This document shows, in pieces, positions 54,984-64,000 of a stretch of 64,000 nt of DNA. The notes beneath the pieces were generated by a model that made no database searches, was not told the origin of the DNA, and worked only from the letters and a program-made list of their open reading frames with translations. Source of the stretch: Planoprotostelium fungivorum (lineage: Eukaryota > Evosea > Variosea > Cavosteliida > Cavosteliaceae); NCBI GenBank assembly GCA_003024175.1, contig MDYQ01000147.1, positions 1 to 64,000 of the forward strand, given 5' to 3'. Both the position numbers and the translations under genes were made by a program. The stretch's first letter is position 1. Each line of letters starts with the position of its first letter.

Positions 54984-56490
54984 ATGGCCGAAGAGGATGT
55001 GCTTGACCCAACTCTATCCTTCGAGCAATTGAAGGACATCGTCATGGAACTGAAGGTGTGAGAGGTAGGAGTTCGTGGCTGATAATGCGCAGACACAATT
55101 GAAAGAGGAGAAGGAGAGGAGCGCATCTTTACGCTGTCAGCTGACATCGACCATGCAAGAGTTAGAGGAGCTAACGCGCTCACTCTTTGAAGAGGCGAAT
55201 CAGGTATGGAAACCTGTTCCACACTTCATAACTTCACATGGTAGATGGTCAGCAGTGAAGCGAGAAAGAGAGCCGAAGCAGAAGGTCTCCTGGTGAAAGA
55301 GCATGAGGAAGCAGAGGCGGTTCGATTACAAAACTCGAAACTGAAAGACAAGATCAGAGGTGGACACGACCCTCTATTTCGACCAGTCCATCACCATCTT
55401 GGACCATCTTCCGTACAGAGCACCTCCGAATCTCCCCTTCGTCTGTGAGATATCCCAGACGCAACGTAATCGCATCGTGAACTGATGAACCAAAAGGACT
55501 GCCCTACCCCCTCACTTGTCGGTCAGACGTGCCTCATCCCAACCCACCATCAGTCGGTCCGATGATGATCCTTCCATCGAACCCACCAGATCGAGGGTGG
55601 AGAATTTGAATTTCAAACCTTCGAATCGGGCGGTACTGATAGTGAACAGTTGGGGTCTGTGGTTAGCTTGGATGAAGAAGAGGAAGAATCGATTTACGTA
55701 GAAGAGATAGCGGTGAGTGAGGGGGAGTGCTCATGCACGAGTTGAATGATTTCAGAATGCTTCGAATTTTCCTGCGTCGAGTTTGGCCGAATTTAAATCG
55801 TTTTTGTCTTGTGACGTGTGGCCACTACTGTCTGGATCACTCGGAGAAAAATTGCAGGAGGAGGTGAACTATCATGCAGCGATGTCATCCATCGTTCATC
55901 ATGGATCATCATCATCATCTCGAACTTCACCTCAACATCGTGTTACAGATATCTCTGTGCATCCACATCTCCACGAAGAAGGGCTTCGGTTCTCGTTTCT
56001 TATCGAAGGTTGGGCGCTACTCTTACAATTGGAAGCACATCAACGACGCTCTATCTGACGGTACATACGAGATCGAGATATTGAAGAAGACTGGAACACT
56101 CACCATTCTCTGCTCCTTCTGCGAGGTAACATCCCCCATGTCTCATCCATCATCTGCATCGATGCCTTTCGTTTATCCTCCATCTCTATTCGTTGCACCT
56201 GTTCTTTTCGAGTCACGCGACTCAATCATCGACAGGTCGCATCGGCATCACATCAGATCCGATTGATGATTCCGACTCATCTGATCTATAACCCGAACGA
56301 CTCCTCCTGCTGGTCAGATTTCAGACAGATGTGTCGATTCTGTAAGGATAGACACTTGTCCGTATCCCACCTCTACTCCTTCTTGAGGACCGCAAAGAGC
56401 ACATCCGACGATGAGGAATTGGAGGATCTCTATCGCGAACTGTTGAGATTGAGATTGAACATGTATGCCACACGATTGATCAGCATATAA
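54984..56490 (+). CDS. Sec2p/Rabin8-type Rab guanine nucleotide exchange factor
   Basis: The start MAEEDVLDPTLSFEQLKDIV is followed by a long coiled coil with TQLKEEKERSASLRCQLTST and the GEF signature ELTRSLFEEANQMVSSEARK, which in Sec2/Rabin8 binds Rab8/Sec4. The C-terminal half contains AEFKSFLS, a Cys-containing segment around ILCSFCE and FRQMCRFCKDRHLSVSHLYS, and ends in LRLRLNMYATRLISI. This parallels the C-terminal domain of Rabin8 (RAB3IP/RAB3IL1), so the protein is more like the animal form than like yeast Sec2. It would activate a Rab8-type GTPase in exocytosis. About ten exons; some internal boundaries are provisional. Confidence 0.82.
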
Positions 56491-56889
56491 AGAAAGTCTT
56501 GTATTTACGTTCTTATGCAAATGAACGGAAACTTGACAGTCGATCGCCAGAAGGTCGAATATTTCGGTAGCGAGAATGGTGGCGTTAATCATGATCGAAT
56601 TGATCATCACGGTCGTGAACTTCGACTCCGTTGTACCGCTTCAAGCAGAAATCTCCACACAACAACAATAAATCATGACCTCGAACGATATGACAAAACA
56701 AGTCAACAACTGATTGTCTCTCATCTGTGTTGTGTCACGATTAACCTTCCTCAACTGCACATTTGATATTATTAGTCTACAACCAATTTCTCATGTATTA
56801 TTATGTACAATACGACACATCATGCGATGGACCGTGATCGATCGCTGTGACTTTGGAAGGATGACATAGAAATTGGGCCGCCGTTTCCT
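56491..56889. other. 3' flanks of two convergent genes, no gene seen
   Basis: AT-richer sequence between convergent stop codons. Short frames without splice support. TATTATTAG and TGTATTATTATG words near 56766-56805 could relate to 3' end formation. Confidence 0.45.
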
Positions 56890-58393
56890 CTACCACGTGA
56901 AGTCTGTTGATTCTACATCTTCTCTCGCCCATCGTAACACGTTTGGCTTCCTCTTTTGTCTGGCCACGGAACAGATGACTCTCATGTCCAGGGTGAAACC
57001 TCTGTTCTTCAACCACTCAAGGATGTCTAAATGTCCTTCGGCCACGGAGATGTACGTGACGCTGTCTATGGGGCCGATCATGACTCCCCGTTCAAACAGC
57101 CACTTGACCGCGTCGAGTCTACCTAGAGCGACGGCGTGTAAACTTTCGATCGAAGTCCAAGCGTAACCGTGGGCGTCTAACCATTCGAAGACGGAGAGGT
57201 CGCACGTCTGAGCCGATTTCAAATAGATGAGATGGCTCATGTCATCGTGAAGATGGAAGATCCAATCCAGCGTGTCGGTGTAGCCGTGAGACGCAGAAGG
57301 TTTCGATTCGGTCTTCAGAAGCCAGTGAAGAGTTTCAAAGGAGTTGGCATCGATGGCGGCGTTGACGGCGAGATCGTTGTGGGGTAGTCCCTTCATCTTG
57401 AGCCATTCGAGGATCTCGATCTTTTCCTTGTCGGCACATCCACCTCCGATGACGATCGCATGCGCATTGCGGTCTAATGTCTCTCCCATCTCTTCGCAGA
57501 TGATGATGGAATCGAGCCGGCCGCTTCGAAGGGCGAGATACATGGAGTCCTTGTTACTGAATCCGAGGCGATGAAGGGTTCGGAGGATCTCTGTTCTTCC
57601 AAAGATGATGGCCTTCTCCCACATTCCGCGCATGCTGCATCCGAATCGGTGGAGACATTCGATGACTCTGGGATCGTTCGTGGCGCCTGCGCCCGCCCTC
57701 GCTCTCGGATCGTCAAAGTTGAAGCCCCTCCGTCTCATCCATTCTAATGCTTCGAGATGTGATCCCAGCGCGGCGTTGATGACGATGCTGGTGTAGAGGG
57801 GTACGGGAGTTCTCTCGTGGATCCACTGTAGCACCGGCACGTGGCCTCCTTTCGCTGCGGCCGTGTATAATTGGCTCGTGTCTTCCGGACTTAATTGAAG
57901 GTAATCGAGAATGGGAATAGAGCCGCTGTGATGGTCAACATTGGGAGGTGATGTGACAGGTCACCTGGTGGCTGCACATTGAGCGATCTCGGATAGATTG
58001 TCTAGAATGAGGAGGGTGCCAGTCCCCATCGATGCAATGTGGGCTACGGCTTCCAGTCTGCCGTGTGTCGAGGCGTAACATGTGTGAGCCACGGTGGCCG
58101 GTTGGATCGAGAAGAACCATTGCAGCATGGTCTCATCGCCGTCGGGGATGCACTGATTGAGATCGAGAAGGATCCATTCAGAATGTCTGCTGAACTGAAC
58201 CAAATTCAGGAATCGGTAAGATGTGTAAGCGATAGGAACGAGGTTGATTGGGCTCAGGAACTGGAGGACTTGTAACATCACATCGTCGGGTATGATGTGC
58301 AATGCACTCTCTTCTAAAGTTGGTGAGAGATACCAGAGGGAACAACACACTGTCAAGTAATTGGGTCTGAGTTGCCTGGTCTTCGTTGCTCAT
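56890..58393 (-). CDS. F-box protein with ankyrin-like repeats
   Basis: Three exons. MSNEDQATQTQLLDK leads via a 37-nt intron to ESALHIIPDDVMLQVLQFLS and PINLVPIAYTSYRFLNLVQF, an F-box. The second intron (GTGACCTGTC...CATCACAG) joins to SIPILDYLQLSPEDTSQLY and a long series of about 30-residue helical repeats with VLQWIHERTPVPLYTS, ALEWMRRRGFNF, ILEWLKMKGLPHNDLAVNAA, VFEWLDAHGYAW, VKWLFERGV and ILEWLKNRGFTLD. These are ankyrin-like repeats of the LEWL-x-x-x-G kind, common in amoebae and their giant viruses. Likely a substrate receptor of an SCF ubiquitin ligase. The frame ends DFTW with a stop at 56890. Confidence 0.85.
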
Positions 58394-58572
58394 CTTGTTC
58401 TGGCAGAGTTTGGGATTGGTTACTGTTGTAGAAGTCCAACCACACAAATGTCTTCGAAATTTGATGCATTTATTCGATAAAGACCTGTTGCGTTCCGCCT
58501 TCAGCTACCTCTGTATGGTATCACCTCTTTCCTCCTCCTTGAGAAGTCTTCATCTCCAGCGGAGTGTTGACT

Positions 58573-59464
58573 ATGGCAAACGTGACATCCGTTTGTGTGT
58601 TTCTCATTTCACAGGATGATATGTGGTATCAAAACCCACCGGCCAAAGGTCGAAGTGGCAGTGTGTGAACAGCATCCTCACCTACTGAAACAGTGGCTGT
58701 AGTGGGTGATGACGTCTCAAAGCTTAGATCGTGGTGTATTACGTCTCAGTGCAATGTGACGACCAACTCCTCCATCGAGTGATTGTGGCGACCGGTCAAC
58801 AGACATTTTTTTACGAAGACGCGAACACCAGTGTATTCACTCTCACTTGCGAACGAAGTAACTTGGGCTTATACGATCCTCCCAGGAGGATGAATTTCAC
58901 ACTCGGTGAGTCACATCTACCATTGCACACTTTTGAATGACCGGATATACAGTCAAAATGAATGGACAAGGAGTCTACGGTCAGACTTACAACGTCGACG
59001 GTCTCCTGGTTCTCCAATATCCTCCTGTCTCTGCCTTAGCTGGAGTCTTTTTCCTCAATCTTACCGGTTCAGTGTCCACACTGACCCGATTCGATGATAA
59101 GTCAGATCTCAAGCGAACTGTGCAATATCTGGTCCCGATGGAAACCAACTCTATTCGAACGAACACGTCCGATGCCTACCGGTATATCGTAGCCGTTCGC
59201 GGACAAGGTCAATTGACGGTCAACCTTGGGACACGTGAGCATCCATCGGATCTGGCGTTATGGTGACGTCATCCAGCTGCTGGAGTCAATGTGGGCTACG
59301 ATCAAAACTACAGCTTGTACCCTAGCACATACACCACGAAGCCAAGTATATCTACCATCTCCCCGCTGAACACGGTAAGCACAGTAACTTCACCGGTCAG
59401 CGCCGCTGGTATAACAAGCGTATCCATTGTCTCAGTGGTGTTGATATTACTCGGCTTGTTATGA
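58573..59464 (+). CDS. Probable secreted GPI-anchored protein
   Basis: The tentative start MANVTSVCVFLISQDD gives a weak signal peptide. Exons join in phase to VVYYVSVQCDDQLLHRVIVA, TGQQTFFYEDANTSVFTLTC, VKMNGQGVYGQTYNVDGLLV, VFFLNLTGSVSTLTRF, YIVAVRGQGQLTVNLGT and VGYDQNYSLYPSTYTTKPSI. The C-terminus is Ser/Thr-rich and ends with GITSVSIVSVVLILLGLL and a stop, the classic shape of a GPI-attachment signal (small residue, spacer, hydrophobic tail with no cytoplasmic part). The body is beta-rich with several N-glycosylation sites. A surface or adhesion role is inference. The first exon is the least certain. Confidence 0.6.
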
Positions 59465-59848
59465 AGACGTGATATAAGGACACCGACATGTTCATCACAT
59501 GGTAGTACTTGATCAGCTAACAAAGAACTTCCATATGACGGGAGATATCAACACGTGTGAATACGACATCCTCATTGAACTCACCGCACAGACAGAATAA
59601 GAATCGTCAATTCACAATCTCCTCGCGTAGTAGACCGATCCACTTCGAGAGATGGATAACAGAAACATTTATATCCAAGTGGGTGACAGTGAAGGTACCA
59701 CACAATGAACAAATTCGGATAGAGACGTGTGGATCGTCCTCTCAGTCATTTGGTTGCAAGTATTACAGGTCTTATGTTCAAGTGCATCGTATCATTCAAG
59801 AAGGTGGATGTTCGTTGGTGTTGCCCCGGCTTCTCGACATACCGATCA
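59465..59848. other. Spacer without a confident gene
   Basis: A plus-strand frame at 59557-59925 has some protein-like sequence (HFERWITETFISKWVTVKVP) but overlaps the 3' end of the kinase gene on the other strand and lacks splice or domain support. Confidence 0.35.
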
Positions 59849-62800
59849 TCATTCCCTTTCTCTGCGACGACGGTCTCTGTTTAGCATCAGTGTCTTGTTC
59901 GGATGTGTGTCTGATGATCGGATGATGATGATCGGATGTGTCTGATGATCGGATGATGATGAAGACGATCGGCTCACGTTCGCTTTTGAAAAGGAAGGAA
60001 CGAGAACGGTGGCATATTTCGGTGTGAGTGCGATTTGACCGAAACCACTGTCTCCAGCTCCGGGTGGTTCAGTCATCGATCGATGATTGAACGTTATCTA
60101 CAACGAGTTAACGATCTCTTCACTTACCACAAATTCACGATCGAAACTCAATTCAATTGAAGAGAGGAGGAATCATCACCTGTTTCGGATCTTGCAGTAG
60201 AGGAGCGACGGATTTCGGTATGATAGAATTCTTCCTGTTATAATCGATGGCTTCAGCAGATAGAGTCCTCGCGATTAAACCAGAGACATAAGGTTGATTG
60301 AAATTCGTAGACCTCAATCTGTTGTCAAGTGAGACGACAACATCGATCGAATGTCTTCACGTTGGGGATCTGGGAGAAGAAGACAATTTGGATGAAGAAA
60401 ATTTCGGTGGAGAAGAAGGAGGAGAAGCCGGTGGAGAACGTGAGATCTTCGAATCTGATCGAGATAGAGGATTGATTGGATTGGCTGCGGTTGGTTTGAG
60501 CATCGTCGATGGGATGGAGGGGGACTCACCGTCTGATGGGATCGATATGGCCCTCGTCTTATCTGTTCGAGTGTCGATATTTGTGACGGTGATGATCATG
60601 ATGATGAATGACGATCACGTTGATTATGATGATGATGAGATGATCACGATGATCAACATGATCATGATGGTGGAGGATAAGACTCACCCGATAGTTCTTT
60701 CACCATGGATGACATCTCCGGACTATTCGCCACCCCCGCCCTCGTTCGATTGAAAATGACAGGTGGTGACGGTACGTTCGTCGCCCCGCTGTGAAAATTG
60801 TGCCTGTGTGCACTCACCATGCCGATGACGTACTGGCTCGTTGTAGATGCCATCACGGCACCCGCCGCTTTCACGTTGTGATTGATGATGGGCTCGGGAG
60901 CAGCCGTCGAACTTCTCGTGGAGCGTAAACTGCCCGGCCTCGAGTTACCAGGGGAACCAGGGATGAAAGTGGTCTGGGCCGGAGAATTCGTCGGAGAAAT
61001 CTTGTCGGGGGCGGATAATTTCTGCGCGATGATCGTGATGGGCGGGGAATTCGGCGGAGATTTCGGAGAATTAGAGGCTTGGCTCTTTGTGGGGCCGTAC
61101 TTCATGATGATCTGTACGGTTTGTCTGGAATCATCGCCTGAAGATGATTTCGAATTGTTCTTTCTCTGGACGGTGGGGCTGGTGGTGGGGCTGGTGGCGT
61201 TGGGACTGGTGGGTGTGCTAGGGCGGAGGGGGCTGAGTGGTCTGGGTGCATCTACCAATTGGATGGTGGGCTGTGATGTGTGAGTGATGTCGATTTGATG
61301 ATGTGATGTCGATGTGATGTTGATGTGATGATTCACCTTCTCAAAACTGCCAGGACTCTTTGGACGTAACGTGGGTGATGGTAGTACTACTTCCTGAATC
61401 ACCATCAGACCCGGACGTCGACATTGATTCGATTCACGATGGAGCGATCGCATCGACGATGACGATCACATCGACGATTGATTAGATGATGTCGCATCAC
61501 CTTCTTCACCGGAGGAGGTTCTGTCGGTTTATCGATTGTCCAAAATCTCACGTGCTGCTTGGCATTGGGTGCCACGTCTGGTATGACCTGCACGAACGTC
61601 AATTTTCCTCCCGTTCGTCACGATGTAACGTATGGAAAGGTGGAGGAAGGTATCACCTGGTCCACCAGACGCGATAAGATGACCTTGAAGGTGGGTCTCC
61701 TCTCTGGATCGGGTTGCCAGCAATCTTCGATGAGATTTCGGAAGGTGGTGACACATTCCGTCGGAATTTCGGGTCGTTTTCCCGCCAAAACGGCGTCTTC
61801 CAACTGGTGAGGGTGAGACGGTGGTGTGGAAATGTCGATGAAAACTCACGGCGGACATGAAAGTGTATTCGTTGTAGGGATGTAGGCGAGTCTGTAACTC
61901 CCATCTGTTATTTTGCGTCAAATTAAATTATGGACAAATAGAGTATGATTCTATTTCAACGCATATGTCTTGTGGTGATGATTATTATCTTGACAAAATA
62001 TCATGTATAATTGTACTATGGTTGCGTCATTAATATGCAAAGATTCGACTCACAATATGACACCAAAAGAGTACACGTCACTGTGTAGAGTCAGCGGCAG
62101 ATTAAAACCAAATAAAATACCTCTTTTCCGTGTACTCGTCCTGGTTCATCATCTCCGGAGCTAACCAGTTGGGTAGAACGATGGTTCGATCTTTCTTCTC
62201 CTTCAAAGCACTGATGAACAATTGCATAGAGGTACCGAAATCAGCCACCTTTCGTGTGTCAGCCACATGATGCGATCATGATCATCATGCGATCGTGATC
62301 GTGATTGTGATCAGCATGATCATGATCATGATCATGATCACGATCATTGACACGAGTGATGACTTTCGACGAAAAATCGTGAAATGAAGACGTCACCTTG
62401 GCAACAACCTCGGAATCACTCTCGGTGGAATACATGAGAATGTTTGGAGTCTTCAGATCTCGATGGAGAATCGGTGGTGTCTGGGTGTGAAGGAAGTTCA
62501 TGCCCTGAGCGATGTCCACCGCGATCCGCATTCGCAGATTCCAGTCGATCGTCGCCGAGCTGTGTAAGAACGTGTACAGAGGACCTGATGGAGTCAGTGA
62601 ATTTGGATGAAATTCCAATTGGATCTACCCTCAGAAACTTTCTCCATGACAAGAGCGTAAGGATTGAGACAGTAACCTCTCAAATTAACCACGTTGGGAT
62701 GTCTCAAATTAGCCATCAGCCATACCTATATCGTCTCAATTTCTAGCAATAAAATGAAATAAATTCACCTCGTGTCTGAATTCAGAAAACAATTGGATGG

Positions 62801-64000
62801 CTGTGTCCGGTGTATCGTTGACTACAATCAATTGCTTCACGGCGACCGCTTTTCCTTCATAACTCGCATCATAAATGACACCGAAAGCTCCTCTGTTGTA
62901 GATCAGACGTCCGTCTTCTCTACAACGAGGCAAAAAGAAATCCACCTTCCGAGAGCTTCTTTGATTTCGATTTCTGAAAAATCGATGCGAGAGATCGGAA
63001 TATCGACCATGGCTATATCGGGTACAAGATGCTGTAGGGCCACCGCACCCTGTGGGAGGTCAGGAGCGGCTGGTTGTAGATGAACGTCACCTCGTTTGGA
63101 CAGGTCAATTGTTTCTTTCCCGTGGCGCATTGTAACGAGCAGTCTCGGAGTTCGAATTCGTGGGGCGGATTGATTCGCAGGGAGAGGCAGTGTTTGCAGG
63201 GAACCGTTTCGTTCATTTCGATGTGATACCAGTTTTCAATCAATGCTCTGACGGTATCTGGACACAGTGGGTCAGCCAAAGACCAAGTTTGCATTCGATG
63301 TTGAGTGATGTTGATGTGATGTCGATGTGATGTTGATGTGATGCTGATCGATGTTGATGACTCACTGATGGCGAGCCTCGATGTCTTCATCGGCAACACT
63401 TCGTCTCCTCTCACCGATATCTGCACGGTCTACCCCGATCAGCGACATCTCCGTGAATTTTCCCACCTTGTTCTCGGCACACAACCGGATCAATAGTTTC
63501 TCCGTGACATCTCTCTGTGGTACCACCATCAGAGCCCCGGATGACCAGTAGGTTGTGATCTCAACCGACCAATGGAACATCCGAATCATCAATCTAGCCA
63601 TGAAGCCGCTGGGGACGAAGCTCAGCCTGAACCATCGATCCAATTGTTTGGGTCTGGGGGCGGTGAAGGGTGGCCACAGTTCTGAAGGGAACGATGAGAG
63701 GTGATGACACTGGATGATGATGACATGGGATGATGAGACGGATGATGTAGGAGGTGATCGTCGTGATGATGAAAGTCGTGACGTCACTCACTGTCTAAAT
63801 CTGGTGGCTCGGGATTCAACAGAGCGACCGGAATGAGAAATCTGGAATCTGTGTTGATCTTACGATCCAGATTGTGACAGATCTCAAAGGTCTCCAAAAG
63901 GTTCAAAAAAGTTCCGTAGTACTGGGGATCGAACTCTGGTGGTCGCCTGAGTGTGTCAGCTGCGTCAGCTGCATGATTCTCCACCATATCTGAGGTAAGT
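59849..64000 (-). CDS. ROCO-family kinase (COR and kinase domains), 5' end outside the window
   Basis: The gene enters from the right edge at an acceptor (CAG|ATATGG near 63989). The first exons carry a COR-type region: RFLIPVALLNPEPPDLD, WFRLSFVPSGFMARLMIRM, YWSSGALMVVPQRDVTEKLL. A Cys/His segment follows (ETVPCKHCLSL, CATGKKQLTC), then VDIPISRIDFSEIEIKEALG. The kinase domain (about 62950-61640) has NRGAFGVIYDASYEGKAVAV, WLMANLRHPNVVNLRGYCL, ILHRDLKTPNIL, VADFGTSMQLF, WLAPEMMNQDEYTEKRDVYS and LIEDCWQPDPERRPTF, with all catalytic residues. A long Ser/Pro/Thr-rich tail follows (SPTNSPAQTTFIPGSPGNSR; SPPASPPSSPPKF). ROCO kinases couple a Ras-like Roc GTPase to the kinase (LRRK2 relatives; numerous in Dictyostelium). 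The Roc part is not in the window; the last exons are tentative. Confidence 0.88.
60589..60672. repeat. Intronic GATGAT/GATCA simple-sequence array
   Basis: An intron in the kinase tail is made of ATGATGATGAATGACGATCA-type words and GATCATGATG repeats, partly palindromic. It has the same flavour as arrays at 61287-61340 and 63296-63362. Confidence 0.7.
61287..61340. repeat. Intronic GATGTGATGTC minisatellite
   Basis: Degenerate units of GATGTGATGTCGATGTGATG and GATGTTGATGTGATGATT lie in an intron of the ROCO kinase; a closely similar array is in another intron at 63296-63362. Confidence 0.75.
62280..62345. repeat. Intronic GATCAT palindromic repeat array
   Basis: Four or more consecutive ATGATC units, preceded by CATCATGCGATCGTGATCGTG, lie in the intron between the HRD and DFG exons of the kinase. 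ATGATC reads GATCAT on the other strand, so the array is self-complementary and could form a cruciform or intron hairpin. Confidence 0.8.
63296..63362. repeat. Intronic GATGTTGATGTGATG minisatellite
   Basis: Alternating GATGTTGATGTGAT and GTCGATGTGAT units in an intron of the ROCO kinase; same units as 61287-61340, about 2 kb away in the same gene. Confidence 0.75.

Noticed and set aside
59557-59925. Plus-strand 122-codon ORF after the GPI-anchored gene
   Set aside because: Overlaps the 3' end of the kinase gene, has no domain and no splice partner; kept only as a remark on the spacer.
60298-61283. Plus-strand ORFs opposite the kinase tail
   Set aside because: Frames opposite Ser/Pro-rich codons (Gly/Glu-rich readings) without splice support; the minus strand is continuous with the kinase.

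Overview
This window reads as nuclear DNA of a free-living eukaryote with a very compact genome. Almost every gene is cut by short introns (about 35-60 nt, mostly GTGAG...AG), neighbouring genes lie tens to a few hundred bases apart, and both strands are used. The gene set points to an amoebozoan, probably a protostelid-like amoeba (inference): ankyrin repeats of the RVDPSA type, an F-box protein with LEWLK-type repeats, a ROCO kinase, two SH2-domain proteins, a secreted proteinase-K-like protease and a GH16 glucanase. No tRNA, rRNA, CRISPR array or intact transposon was seen.

Layout. 1-6.9 kb: the end of an unknown gene, a repetitive EF-hand-containing protein, a cyclin, an alcohol-acetyltransferase-like enzyme and a class II DnaJ. 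7-11.7 kb: an accessory stretch with weak ORFs, a coiled-coil / nuclease-like / kinase-like effector-type gene that looks interrupted, and an unknown basic protein. 11.9-19 kb: a USP48-type deubiquitinase and a purple acid phosphatase. 19-27.1 kb (mostly minus): a coiled-coil remnant, an SLC4/BOR anion transporter, a ubiquitin-like plus SH2 protein, a PPR protein and an ARL5 GTPase. 28.3-31.8 kb: a subtilase and an ankyrin protein. 31.9-48.6 kb (minus): a DEP / beta-propeller / tandem-SH2 protein, a GH16 enzyme, a Na,K-ATPase-like P-type ATPase, two unrecognised probably helical proteins, a Ure2/YfcG-type glutathione transferase and a membrane protein. 48.9-64 kb: a CLU-like protein, a capsule-type glycosyltransferase, a small COA6 gene head to head with a Sec2/Rabin8-type Rab GEF, an F-box/ankyrin protein, a probable GPI-anchored protein and the 3' part of a ROCO kinase that runs off the right edge.

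How they fit together. Most are single-copy housekeeping genes; there are no operons. Phosphotyrosine-type signalling is unusually well represented: a Ubl-SH2 protein with a STAT/Rel-like middle, a DEP-propeller-SH2-SH2 protein with a YDVP tail, and a ROCO kinase. The strongest candidates for something undescribed are the Ubl-SH2 protein, the DEP-propeller-SH2 protein, and a recurring intron motif (TCGTTGTAGAT and its complement) that in some introns forms a hairpin spanning nearly the whole intron. Exon structures were worked out by eye from reading-frame continuity and splice consensus, so most exon ends are provisional.
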